Shown here: positions 29,463 through 38,486 of the stretch, piece by piece
Numbering within the stretch: position 1 is the stretch's first letter
How the letters are laid out: every line of letters starts with the position of its first letter
From: Luteibacter aegosomaticola
GTDB taxonomy: Bacteria > Pseudomonadota > Gammaproteobacteria > Xanthomonadales > Rhodanobacteraceae
DNA length: 64,000 nt
Reading direction: 5' to 3'
Assembly (NCBI RefSeq): GCF_023078475.1
Contig: NZ_CP095741.1
Location: forward strand, 1,302,001 to 1,366,000
Made by a program: the position numbers and the translations under genes
The notes under the pieces: generated by a model
What the model saw: the letters and a program-made list of their open reading frames with translations, nothing else
The model's database searches: none
What the model was told of the DNA's origin: nothing

Positions 29463-31060
29463 TGGCTACGCCTTCCGTGACCGCGCGCCGCCGGGCCTTC
29501 GGCGGTGGTGACCTCAACGGCGTGCTTGGCCTCGTCGTCGACAACCTCTCGATCCTCGCCTTCCTTGCCACGGCGCTCGTCGGCATCTTCGGCATGCCGT
29601 CGGATATCGTGTACCGGCGCATGTTCCCGGGCACGGCGCTGGGCGTATTGCTGGGCAACCTCGCCTACACCTGGATGGCGCGGCGCCTGGCCGCCCGGAC
29701 GGGCAGGGCTGACGTGACCGCCATGCCGCTCGGCCTGGATGCCCCCACCAGCATCGCCATGGCCCTGCTGGTGCTCGGCCCGGCCTTCGTGGGTTACAAG
29801 GCCTCCGGACTGGATCCCGTCGCGGCGGGCGAAGCCACCTGGCGGCTCGGCATGGCCTCGCTGGTGGTCATGGGCGTGTTGAAGTTCATCCTCTCGTTCT
29901 TCGGTGCGTGGGTGCAACGCTCGGTACCGCGCGCTGGCCTGCTGGGCTCCATCGCCGGCATCGCGCTTGTGCTGATGGGTTTCCTGCCGCTGGTCGAGAT
30001 CATGCGCGTGCCGGTCGTGGGCTTCGCCGGGCTGGGCATCGTGTTGTACGCCCTGGTGGCGAAGCGGCGGCTCCCGTTCGGCACGCCGGGCGTCCTGGCG
30101 GCGGGTGTCGTCGCCGTGGCGCTGTATTACGGCCTGGGGCCGCTTGGGCTACTCGGCACGGGTTACCACGCCCCTGCGGCATGGGAATGGCGCCTGGGCT
30201 TCCCCTGGCCGTCGCTGGGCTTCCTCGCGGGCTTGCCGGCGACCGTGCCCTACCTGCCGCTGATCCTGCCGTTCGGCCTGCTCATGGTGGTCGGTGGCAT
30301 CAACGTGACCGAGAGTGCCCGCGCGGCAGGCGACGACTACTCGACCCGCGACATCTTGCTGGTGGAGGCGCTGGCTACGCTGGTCGCAGGTATTTGCGGT
30401 GGTGTCGCGCAGACCACGCCCTACATCGGCCAGCCGGCGTACAAGGCGATGGGCGCGCGCACCGGCTACACGCTGGTCACCGGCCTGATCATCGGGCTGG
30501 GTGGCGTGTTCGGCTACCTCTCGAACCTGGTGGAGCTGTTGCCGGTCGCGGTGCTGGCGCCGATCCTGGTGTTCGTTGCCATCGGCATCACCGTGCAGGC
30601 ATTCGAAGCGGTACCACTGCGCTACGCCGCCGCCGTGGTTTTCAGCTTCTTCCCGGCTATCGCACGCATGTTGGCGATCAAGCTCGGTGATCCGTCGGTC
30701 GTCGATCCCGCGCACTTCGCCACGCTGTTCGGCGATGGCAGCCACGGCATTTCCGATATGGCGGTGATCGTCATCCTCGGTAACGGCTTCATCATCACCT
30801 CGATGGTCTGGGCCAGCTTTGTCGTCGCCATGATCGATGGCCATGTGCGTAAGGCGGCGGGCATCGTCGCGCTTGGCGGTGTGCTCACGGCATTCGGCGT
30901 GATTCATTCGGTGCAGCCGATCGGTGCGGTGTATCTGCCCTGGCTGCTCGATCCCGCGTCGCGTGCGCTGGTGTGGCAATTTGTCGGGGCCTATGGCGCG
31001 CTCGCCATCGTGCTGTGCCTGCTGGGTATTCGTGAGAGCGGCGCCCGCGCGGCCACGTAG
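29462..31060 (+). CDS. Multi-pass permease, NCS2/xanthine-uracil-permease-like
   Basis: 532 residues with about 13 hydrophobic helices. GTALGVLLGNLAYTWMARRLAARTGRADVTAMPLGLDAPT in the N-terminal third and VGGINVTESARAAGDDYSTRDILLVEALATLVAGICGGVAQTTPYIG in the middle correspond to the repeat motifs of the NCS2 nucleobase/ascorbate fold. The PYIGQPAYKAMGARTGYTLVTG segment is likewise family-like. The substrate is not apparent; nucleobases or organic anions are possible. It starts at ATG 29462 overlapping the lipoprotein stop. Confidence 0.7.
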   Translation: MATPSVTARRRAFGGGDLNGVLGLVVDNLSILAFLATALVGIFGMPSDIVYRRMFPGTALGVLLGNLAYTWMARRLAARTGRADVTAMPLGLDAPTSIAMALLVLGPAFVGYKASGLDPVAAGEATWRLGMASLVVMGVLKFILSFFGAWVQRSVPRAGLLGSIAGIALVLMGFLPLVEIMRVPVVGFAGLGIVLYALVAKRRLPFGTPGVLAAGVVAVALYYGLGPLGLLGTGYHAPAAWEWRLGFPWPSLGFLAGLPATVPYLPLILPFGLLMVVGGINVTESARAAGDDYSTRDILLVEALATLVAGICGGVAQTTPYIGQPAYKAMGARTGYTLVTGLIIGLGGVFGYLSNLVELLPVAVLAPILVFVAIGITVQAFEAVPLRYAAAVVFSFFPAIARMLAIKLGDPSVVDPAHFATLFGDGSHGISDMAVIVILGNGFIITSMVWASFVVAMIDGHVRKAAGIVALGGVLTAFGVIHSVQPIGAVYLPWLLDPASRALVWQFVGAYGALAIVLCLLGIRESGARAAT

Positions 31061-31157
31061 GCATCGGCCTTCTTTGTGTAGGGGTGGCCGTTCACGCTTG
31101 AATTACGGGGGTGGCGCGGTCACCCTTGGGGCTTGTTTCCCCAAGAGGCCTATCCCC

Positions 31158-31685
31158 ATGCCACTTTCTGATCTGACGTCCCTGCCGGGCGTTACCGCGT
31201 CGCCGGATATCGCCACCCGGCGCTATGTGTTCAACCACACCATGATCCGCGTGCGCGATCTCGATGTGTCGCTCGATTTCTATACGCGCGTGCTCGGCTT
31301 CACGCCGGTCTACAAAAACGTGTTCGAAGACGCGGCGTTCACCATCGTGTACCTCGTCCTGGTGGGCGATACCTCGGTCATTCCCGATGAAGACGACGCC
31401 CGCAAGCGTTGGGTGCTGAGCCAGCCGGGCGTGCTCGAACTCACCCACAACCACGGGACCGAGAAAGAAGCGAAGACCCCGTACCACAACGGCAACACGG
31501 AGCCGCGCGGCTTCGGCCACCTGTGCGTCAGCGTGCCGGACGTGAAGGCCGCCTGTGCCCGCTTCGAGGCGCAGGGTGTCACCTTCCAGAAGCGTCTTGC
31601 CGATGGCCGCATGAGCCACATTGCATTCATCCGTGACCCGGACGAATACTGGATCGAGATCCTGCAGCCCACGCCGCTAGACTGA
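31158..31685 (+). CDS. gloA: Lactoylglutathione lyase (glyoxalase I)
   Basis: 175 residues, single VOC domain of the longer GloA type. The four metal ligands can be placed: H in FNHTMIRV, E in VLELTHNHGTE, H in GFGHLCVSV and E in YWIEILQP. It converts the methylglyoxal-glutathione hemithioacetal to S-lactoylglutathione. The length and the NHTMIRVRDLDVSLDFYTRVLGF start resemble zinc-type GloA of plants and xanthomonads. ATG 31158 begins the family N terminus. Confidence 0.93.
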   Translation: MPLSDLTSLPGVTASPDIATRRYVFNHTMIRVRDLDVSLDFYTRVLGFTPVYKNVFEDAAFTIVYLVLVGDTSVIPDEDDARKRWVLSQPGVLELTHNHGTEKEAKTPYHNGNTEPRGFGHLCVSVPDVKAACARFEAQGVTFQKRLADGRMSHIAFIRDPDEYWIEILQPTPLD

Positions 31686-31710
31686 TCCTGTTCTTCCACC
31701 CGGAGCCCCC

Positions 31711-32361
31711 ATGTCCCCGCGACTCCCGCCAGTCACGCGTAACCTGCTGATCGCCAATCTCGTCCTGTATGTCGCGCAGGTACTGCTCAACGACGACAAC
31801 ACCATGGCGATCACGCGCTGGCTGGGGCTGTGGCCGATCGGCCACGATATCGCGGTGAACATGGGCGGTGGCGATGTGGCCGGGCTGGGTTTCCGGCCCT
31901 GGCAGCTCGTGTCTTATGCGTTCCTGCACGGCAGCATCATGCACATCCTGCTGAACATGTACCCGCTGTACATGTTCGGTGGATTGCTTGAGCGCGTGAT
32001 GGGGGCGCGGCGTTTCACGATCTACTACTTCGTGTGCCTGCTCGCGGCCGGTGTCGCACAACTGGGTGTGCTGTACTTCTTCCAGCCCGACCAGATGTAC
32101 CCCACGGTCGGCGCGTCGGGTGCGATCTTCGGTCTGCTTGCGGCTTTCGCGGTGTTGTTCCCGCGCGAGAAGCTCATGCTGATTCCGATCCCGGTGGGGA
32201 TCCCTGCGTGGCTGTTCGTCACGCTGTACGGTGCCGCCGAACTGATCTTCGGCGTCACCGGTACCTTGAACGGCATTGCGCATTTCGCGCATCTGGGCGG
32301 CCTTGTCGCTGGCCTGGCGTTGCTCTGGGCGTGGGGCGTTCGGCCACCACGCCAGAGCTGA
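31711..32361 (+). CDS. Rhomboid-family intramembrane serine protease
   Basis: 216 residues, six hydrophobic segments. The catalytic serine is in VGASGAIFGLL (GxSG motif) and the histidine in IAHFAHLGGLVAG. FLHGSIMHILLNMYPLYMFG supplies the conserved HxxxN oxyanion helix. The family cleaves membrane proteins within the bilayer. It lies 25 bp after gloA and ends 9 bp before the end of the convergent rapA gene. The physiological substrate is unknown. Confidence 0.92.
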   Translation: MSPRLPPVTRNLLIANLVLYVAQVLLNDDNTMAITRWLGLWPIGHDIAVNMGGGDVAGLGFRPWQLVSYAFLHGSIMHILLNMYPLYMFGGLLERVMGARRFTIYYFVCLLAAGVAQLGVLYFFQPDQMYPTVGASGAIFGLLAAFAVLFPREKLMLIPIPVGIPAWLFVTLYGAAELIFGVTGTLNGIAHFAHLGGLVAGLALLWAWGVRPPRQS

Positions 32362-32370
32362 CGGGCTGCC

Positions 32371-35202
32371 TCAGCGCAGCGCGAGGAAGTCCGGGCTAAC
32401 CACGAAACGCACCGCATCAAGGCGCAGGCGTGCTTCAGGCAGGGCATCGAGCAGCGCGCTGCGTTCCGCCGCCACGGCCTGGATCTCGGCTTCGGTGATC
32501 GACGGATTCACCTGGCGCAACGCCAGCAGACGGCTGAACTCGGCATCGAGTTCGGCCTTCGCCACTTCCGAGGCTTCGATCTTCAGCACTTCCGCGCGGC
32601 CCTCGGCGAGGTCCTTCGCGTGCTCGAGCATCGGCGGCACCAGCTTCGACAGGAACTTGCGGTAGCGTGCCACGTCGATATTGCGATCGGCCGCGCGGCG
32701 CAGGGCCACGTCGCTGGGGCGGAAGTTCGGGCGCTCGGTGAGCTTGGTATCCACGCAGATCATCAGTGGCGTCGTCGGCAGGAAACGGCCGGCATCGAGC
32801 TGGCGATCGGCGACCACTTCCAGCACGTACACCGACTGCAGCAACGCGGTGCGGACGGGCAGGTTGTCGTCGACGAGGAAGGCGGCATTACCCGTCTCGC
32901 CCGAGACCAGCAGATCCACGGCGGCAAGCACCATCGGGTGGTCCAGGCGCAGGAGCGGCAGGTCTTCGCGGGCCAGCGCCGTATCGCGCGAGAAGGTCAC
33001 CGACAGCGGACCCTCGGCGAAGCCGGGCAGGCCATCCGTCGAGAGGTACTGCGGATCGAGCAGGGTGATGTCCTTCGCCAGCTCTTCGGCATGCACGCCG
33101 TACATCTCGAACAGGCGCTGGATGAAGGCATCGCGCGAGGGATCGTTATCGTCGCGGGCGAAGCTGCTGGCGAGGGCGTCTGCGTGCGGATCGCGGCTGG
33201 CAGCGAGTTCGAGCAGGTGGTCGCGGCCGGCGTGGATCAGGGCCGAGAGCTCTTCGTGTGCGCCGCGGGTTTCCGCGATGAGCGCATCCAGTTCCTGGTC
33301 ACGGTTGTCGTCTTCGCGCGCGTGCTCATCGGCAAGCGTCGAGAGCAGGCTACCGAAGCGGCGCAGCAGCTCGCGACCATCGGCCGGGCTGGTGCGGAAC
33401 GCGTCGAGGCCTTCGTCGTACCAGCGCGCGAGGATGTGCTGGGCGCTTTCCGACACCACGGGAACGTGGATGACGATGTCGTGCTTCTGGCCGATGCGGT
33501 CCAGACGGCCGATACGCTGTTCGAGCAGGTCGGGATCCAGCGGCAGGTCCCACATCACCAGACGGTGGGCGAACTGGAAGTTGCGGCCTTCGGAACCGAT
33601 CTCGGAACAGATCAGCAGGCGCGCGCCATCCGGCTGCGCGAAGAACGCGGCATTGCGGTCGCGCTGCACGATGCCAAGGCCTTCGTGGAAGCGCGCCACG
33701 CCGACGCCGCTGCGCGTACGCAGGGCGTCTTCGATCGCCATCACCTTGCCCTGGCTACGGCAGAGCAGGAGGAATTTGTCGTTCGGGTGTGCGTCGAGCA
33801 GGCCCACCAGTTCGGTGATGCGCGGATCGTCGGCGTAATCGAACTCCAGCGGCGCGGGCGGCTGCTGGATATCGGAGCGGAATTCGGCGAGGAGCGCTTC
33901 GCGACGGCCCGGCGCGAGCGTGCCCGGATCGATCTCGAGCACCTCCGGTACACGGTGCGGGAAGCCACCGATGCCGGCGCGGCGGTTGCGGAACATCGCG
34001 CGGCCGGTGCCATGGCGGTCGATCAGCGCGGCCAGCAGTGCGGCGCTGCTGTTCGGGCGGTCGAGCAGGGCAGCCATCTCGCGATCGCCGGTGAAGCGTT
34101 CGCTGATAAGGGCGCGCTGCGCGGTATCCAGCGGGGTACCGGCGGCGAGGGTGTTGGCCAGTTCAGAGAGCGGGGCCAGGTTGGCCGATTCCGCCAGGTA
34201 CGCATCAAGGTCGCTGTAACGCTGGGGATCGAGCAGACGCAGGCGGGCAAAGTGGCCCGCGCGGCCGAGCTGTTCCGGCGTGGCGGTGAGCAGGATGACG
34301 CCCGGGGTGGCCGTGGCGAGCTCTTCCACCAGACGGTAGCGGGGGCTGGCGCCCTCCGGCGTCCACTCCAGGTGGTGCGCTTCATCGACCACGATCAGGT
34401 CCCAGCCGGCCTCGGCCAACTGGGTAGCGCGCTTGGGCGCGCTCTCGAGGAAGGCGAAATCGGCGATGACGAGCTGTTCGTCTTCAAACGGATTGCGGCC
34501 GTTATTGCCCTGCTCGATAGCCTCGCAGCGCTCCTCGTCAAAGATGGAGAACGAGAGGTTGAAGCGGCGCAGCAGCTCCACGAACCACTGGTACACCAGG
34601 GTTTCAGGCAGCAGGACCAGTACGCGGTTGGCGCGGCCAGCGGCCAGCTGGCGGGCAAGGATCATGCCGGCCTCGATGGTCTTGCCCAGGCCCACTTCAT
34701 CGGCCAGGAGCACGCGAGGCGGACGGCGCGCGGCGGCGATGCCGGCGACGCGCAGCTGGTGGGGCACCAGGCCGATGCGAGCCGATTCCAGGCCCCACGA
34801 GGCGGCACGGCGAGCTTCGGCGCGGCGGCGCAAGCCTTCGGCGCGCAGGTCGAACTTGTCGTTGGTATCGGTGCGGCCGCCAATCAGGCGGTCATCCGCC
34901 TGGGACATGGCCTGCTCGTCATCCAGCTGGCCTTCTTCCAGCTCACGGCCTTCGCCGCGGTACACCAGCAAGCCTTCACGGGTTTCCACCCGTTCGACCA
35001 GAAAGGCGATGCCTTTGCCGGATACGCGCTGCCCGGCACGGAATTCCGCGCGGACGAGCGGGGCGCTATCGACGGCGTAGGGGCGTAAAACGCCCGCCTT
35101 GGCGAACAGAACCTGCACGCCGCGCCCTTCGACGCGGAGAATGGTGCCGAGACCGAGTTCAGGTTCGGCGGTGGAAATCCAGCGTTGACCAGGTTGGAAC
35201 AT
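32371..35202 (-). CDS. rapA: RNA polymerase-associated SNF2-type ATPase RapA
   Basis: 943 residues (E. coli RapA has 968). The N-terminal Tudor-like part (MFQPGQRWISTAEPELGLGTIL) is characteristic. Walker A is LADEVGLGKTIEAGMIL near residue 170 and the DEAH box VVDEAHHLEW near 275. The helicase C domain has EIGSEGRNFQFAHRLVMWDLP and LLEQRIGRLDRIGQKHDI. It recycles stalled RNA polymerase after transcription using ATP. It is on its own, about 100 bp beyond the piuC stop. Confidence 0.95.
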   Translation of the reverse strand: MFQPGQRWISTAEPELGLGTILRVEGRGVQVLFAKAGVLRPYAVDSAPLVRAEFRAGQRVSGKGIAFLVERVETREGLLVYRGEGRELEEGQLDDEQAMSQADDRLIGGRTDTNDKFDLRAEGLRRRAEARRAASWGLESARIGLVPHQLRVAGIAAARRPPRVLLADEVGLGKTIEAGMILARQLAAGRANRVLVLLPETLVYQWFVELLRRFNLSFSIFDEERCEAIEQGNNGRNPFEDEQLVIADFAFLESAPKRATQLAEAGWDLIVVDEAHHLEWTPEGASPRYRLVEELATATPGVILLTATPEQLGRAGHFARLRLLDPQRYSDLDAYLAESANLAPLSELANTLAAGTPLDTAQRALISERFTGDREMAALLDRPNSSAALLAALIDRHGTGRAMFRNRRAGIGGFPHRVPEVLEIDPGTLAPGRREALLAEFRSDIQQPPAPLEFDYADDPRITELVGLLDAHPNDKFLLLCRSQGKVMAIEDALRTRSGVGVARFHEGLGIVQRDRNAAFFAQPDGARLLICSEIGSEGRNFQFAHRLVMWDLPLDPDLLEQRIGRLDRIGQKHDIVIHVPVVSESAQHILARWYDEGLDAFRTSPADGRELLRRFGSLLSTLADEHAREDDNRDQELDALIAETRGAHEELSALIHAGRDHLLELAASRDPHADALASSFARDDNDPSRDAFIQRLFEMYGVHAEELAKDITLLDPQYLSTDGLPGFAEGPLSVTFSRDTALAREDLPLLRLDHPMVLAAVDLLVSGETGNAAFLVDDNLPVRTALLQSVYVLEVVADRQLDAGRFLPTTPLMICVDTKLTERPNFRPSDVALRRAADRNIDVARYRKFLSKLVPPMLEHAKDLAEGRAEVLKIEASEVAKAELDAEFSRLLALRQVNPSITEAEIQAVAAERSALLDALPEARLRLDAVRFVVSPDFLALR

Positions 35203-35303
35203 GCGTGAGTAGGGGGTACGTCTGCGGGGGGCGCTGATTATCCCGCCCCGGAGGCCCCATGCCTACCTTTTCGTTAAACCTGTGCAAAAACCGGCAGATG
35301 GCT

Positions 35304-35981
35304 TCAAGTTTCGGCCCAGCGCCGCAGCAGGTTGTGGTACACGCCGGTGAGCTGGAGGATCGAGGCCTGGTCGGCGCCATCGGCCGTGAGTTTGCGGATC
35401 GCCGTATCCATTTCAAGCAACAGGCGGCGTGCGCTGTCGTCGCGCACCAGGCTTTGCACCCAAAAGAACGAGGCGATGCGTGCGCCACGAGTGACCGGTG
35501 TAACCCGGTGCAGGCTGGATGATGGGTAGACCACGGCATCGCCGGCGGCCAGCTTCACTTCGTGCTCGCCATACAGGTCGCTGATGATCAGCTCGCCGCC
35601 GTCGTATTCCTCCGGATCGGCCAGGAACAGCGTGCACGAGATATCGCTGCGCACATGCGCCTCGCCATCCACCTGCATGACGGCGCCATCGATGTGGAAA
35701 CCGTATTCACCACCGCCTTCGTAGCGGTTGAAGCGCGGTGACAGCGTGCGCAGCGGCAACACCGCCGCGTGGTAAAGCGGGTGGCGGTTGAGTGCCGCCA
35801 CCACGTGGTCGCCGAGCGCTTTGCGCAACGGCGACGATTGCGGAAGCTGGAGGTTCCGCTTGACCCTGGCACCTTGCGGGCCGACGGTTTCCCTGCCGTC
35901 GGTCCACTCGGCGCCGTCCATCTGCTTTCGCATCCCTGCGACCTCATCCGAGGTAAGCACGTCGGGAATGTGCAGGAGCAT
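35304..35981 (-). CDS. piuC: PKHD-type Fe(II)/2-oxoglutarate hydroxylase PiuC
   Basis: 225 residues. The jelly-roll metal site is seen as H-x-D in YGFHIDGAVM and the distal H in SSSLHRVTPVTRGARIASFFWVQS, with the 2-oxoglutarate arginine following. MLLHIPDVLTSDEVAGMR and KRNLQLP are family-typical N-terminal segments. PiuC/YbiX is regularly encoded after a Fiu-type siderophore receptor, as here (21-bp gap), and is iron-regulated; its target is not established. No signal peptide. Confidence 0.9.
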   Translation of the reverse strand: MLLHIPDVLTSDEVAGMRKQMDGAEWTDGRETVGPQGARVKRNLQLPQSSPLRKALGDHVVAALNRHPLYHAAVLPLRTLSPRFNRYEGGGEYGFHIDGAVMQVDGEAHVRSDISCTLFLADPEEYDGGELIISDLYGEHEVKLAAGDAVVYPSSSLHRVTPVTRGARIASFFWVQSLVRDDSARRLLLEMDTAIRKLTADGADQASILQLTGVYHNLLRRWAET

Positions 35982-36002
35982 GATGGCTAACCCTCGGGGC
36001 GA

Positions 36003-38303
36003 TCAGAAGCGGAAGTTGGCGCTCAGCATGGCCGAACGCGGGGTACCCGGAGTGTAGCGGTAACCGCTTTTGTTGATCGCCGCGACATAGTTCTTGTCGA
36101 AGAGGTTGTACACGTTGAGCTGCAGGTCGAAGTTCCGGTTCACCGGGTAGCTGGCCATCGCGTCGAACACCCAGTAGCTCTCCGTGTGGTCCGGCGTGCC
36201 GATGGCGCCGTCGGTGCCGCGCTTCATCTCACCGCTGTAACGCGCGCCGCCACCGATCGTGAGGTCGAACGGCAGGTGGTACGTGGTCCACGCCGTGAAG
36301 GCCTTCTTCGGGTTGTAGGCGAGATCGGAGCTGCCATCCTGCGAGACGTTGGTGCCGGTTTCCACCTTGGCGTTCATGGTGGTAAAGCCGGCGCTCACGG
36401 CCCAGTTCTCGGTGAACTTGCCCACGGCCGAAATCTCGACGCCGCTCACGCGCTTCTTGCCGATCTGGTAATAGAGCAGGTCGGTCGGATCCTGCACCAG
36501 GTCGTTGGTGACGGTGGTGCGGTAGAGCGCCGCGGTCAGCAGCAGCTTCTCGCCGAGCAGGTCCCACTTCGTGCCGACTTCGGCGGTCTTCGCCTTCTGC
36601 GGATCGAAGTTGGGGTTGTCCGCGCTGTTGGCCGACGCGGAAAGCGTGAGCGTGTTACCGCCCGGCGGCTCCTGCGACTGCGCGAAGTTCGCGTAGATGC
36701 TGCCGTTGGCAGCCGGCTTGTACAGGATGCCGAGCTTGTAGTTCTTCAGGTTATCGCTGCTCTTCGCATCCACGCCCGGGACGATGCTGCCGGTCGGCAG
36801 GCGACCGCACACGGGGCCGCCGCGGCTGCCGCAGACGACGAGGCTGTTGAAGTCCGTCTTGTAGTGGTCGAAGCGTACGCCAGCGTTGACCTGCCAGGAT
36901 TCGCCGAACTTCAGCGTATCGAAGAAGTACGCGGCGGCGGTGTTGGTCTTGCCGTAGCTGCTGGCGCCGTTCTCGCCGTAGCGCAGGCCGCCCACGTCGG
37001 AGTACGGCTTGTACAGGTTCGCCGCCGGCCAGGTGCTGCCGGTGAACGCGGCGATGCCGACCGTCTTGGCCACTTCCTGGCTCAGTTCGATACCCGCGCT
37101 GATGTCCTGGGTGACCGCGCCCGACTCGATCGTCGCGGTGACGTTGGTCTGGTTCGTGGCGATGCGGTTGGACTGGTGCTTGAACGTCGGCGTGCTGCGG
37201 GCCAGCGTCCAGGTCGACGGATCGGTCGGGTCGGGCGTGATGATGTTCGCACCGCTGGCGAGGAACGAGGTCAGCAGGTAATCCTGCTGCGTGCGGCCCC
37301 AGCGCGTGGTGTTGTGCAGGGCCACCTTGTCATTGAAGTCGTGTTCGACGATGACGGTGAAGAGATCCTGCGTGTTGTTGTCGTGATCCTGGCGCGTGCC
37401 GTAGAAGTTATCGGTATCGACCTTCGGCGCGGTGCCCAGGAACGCGCGGTTATCCGGCGAGCTGTAACCCGGCAGGCCAATGGTGGGGATGCCACCATCA
37501 GGCGTGTTGCGCTGCTTCACGTGCAGGTAATCGAGGTAGACGCGGGTCGGCGTGCCCAGGCCGAAGGCCAGCGAGGGCGCCACGCCCCAGCGGTTCTGCT
37601 CGACCTGGTCACGGCCGGCGACGCCGCTGTTCTGCTTCAGCACGTTCAGGCGGAACGCGCCGGTATCGCCCATCTGGCGGTTCAGGTCGGCGGTGGCGCG
37701 CTCACGCGAGCCGCTGCCGCCCTGCACGCTGCCGCTGATGCCGTTGCCCAGCACCGGCTGCTTGCTGACCAGATTCACGGCGCCCGTCGGTGCGGTACGG
37801 CCGTATTCGGTGCCGTCCGGGCCCTTGGTCACTTCCACCTGTTCGATGTTGAACACATCGCGCGAGACGGTGCCGAGGTCGCGGACGCCATCGACGAAGA
37901 TGCTGCCCGAGGTATCGAAGCCGCGCATGTAGATCGCGTCGCCGGTGTTGGTGGCGCCGTTCTCACCCACGTAGAAGGTGCCGACGCCCGGGCTGTTGCG
38001 CAGGGCCTCGGTGAGCGTGGTGGCGCCCTGCTGCTGGATCAGTTCCTTGCCGATCACCTGGATGGTCTGCGTGGTATCGAGCAGCGACTGGCTGAATTTC
38101 GGCGACGAAGCCTTATCGACGCGGTAATCCGAGGAACGGTCGGCCTCGACCTGCATGCCCGGAAGGGCCTGGGCGTCGTTCACCTTCGCCTGCTGCGGCG
38201 GGGCGTCGGCAGCGGCGGCGCCGTGGGCGAGGGAAAGCAGGACAGCGGCACCGACGGTGCGCGCGGCGGGCACGGCGTGCTTGCGGCTCTTGATGTGGGC
38301 CAT
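36003..38303 (-). CDS. fiu: TonB-dependent catecholate siderophore receptor, Fiu type
   Basis: 766 residues from ATG 38303, with AGGA seven bases upstream; signal peptide ends near GAAAADA (residue 34). The plug contains FSQSLLDTTQTIQVIGKELIQQQGATTLTEALRNSPGVGTF, YMRGFDTSGSIFVDGVRDLGT and VEVTKGPDGTEYGRTAPTGAVNLVSK, the Fiu/CirA-like pattern. The barrel ends in AMLSANFRF. It imports ferric catecholates through TonB. A Fur-box-like site lies in the 183-bp gap upstream and piuC follows, giving the familiar fiu-ybiX pair. The YcaO gene lies directly upstream on the same strand. Confidence 0.9.
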   Translation of the reverse strand: MAHIKSRKHAVPAARTVGAAVLLSLAHGAAAADAPPQQAKVNDAQALPGMQVEADRSSDYRVDKASSPKFSQSLLDTTQTIQVIGKELIQQQGATTLTEALRNSPGVGTFYVGENGATNTGDAIYMRGFDTSGSIFVDGVRDLGTVSRDVFNIEQVEVTKGPDGTEYGRTAPTGAVNLVSKQPVLGNGISGSVQGGSGSRERATADLNRQMGDTGAFRLNVLKQNSGVAGRDQVEQNRWGVAPSLAFGLGTPTRVYLDYLHVKQRNTPDGGIPTIGLPGYSSPDNRAFLGTAPKVDTDNFYGTRQDHDNNTQDLFTVIVEHDFNDKVALHNTTRWGRTQQDYLLTSFLASGANIITPDPTDPSTWTLARSTPTFKHQSNRIATNQTNVTATIESGAVTQDISAGIELSQEVAKTVGIAAFTGSTWPAANLYKPYSDVGGLRYGENGASSYGKTNTAAAYFFDTLKFGESWQVNAGVRFDHYKTDFNSLVVCGSRGGPVCGRLPTGSIVPGVDAKSSDNLKNYKLGILYKPAANGSIYANFAQSQEPPGGNTLTLSASANSADNPNFDPQKAKTAEVGTKWDLLGEKLLLTAALYRTTVTNDLVQDPTDLLYYQIGKKRVSGVEISAVGKFTENWAVSAGFTTMNAKVETGTNVSQDGSSDLAYNPKKAFTAWTTYHLPFDLTIGGGARYSGEMKRGTDGAIGTPDHTESYWVFDAMASYPVNRNFDLQLNVYNLFDKNYVAAINKSGYRYTPGTPRSAMLSANFRF

Positions 38304-38447
38304 GGACGTTCCTATGCGGGGCTTCTGGAAGGGTGGGGCTATCGCAGGCACACGCCGACCCGCACCGGCCGGGGGCCAGCGTGGGAGGCGATGGGTTGTG
38401 TCCCTAGAAAACGCAGGGTGCGACACCTACAGACTGCACATCGTAAA

Positions 38448-38466
38448 GAGAATGAGAACGAGTTGC
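38448..38466 (-). promoter_or_regulatory. Fur-box-like site upstream of fiu
   Basis: GAGAATGAGAACGAGTTGC matches the 19-bp Fur consensus GATAATGATAATCATTATC at about 11 positions, with a well-kept left half (GAATGAGAA). It sits about 145 bp before the fiu ATG and just after the YcaO stop, so it would control fiu-piuC by iron. Called from sequence and context. Confidence 0.5.
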
Positions 38467-38486
38467 AATTACCTTGTCAGCATCAT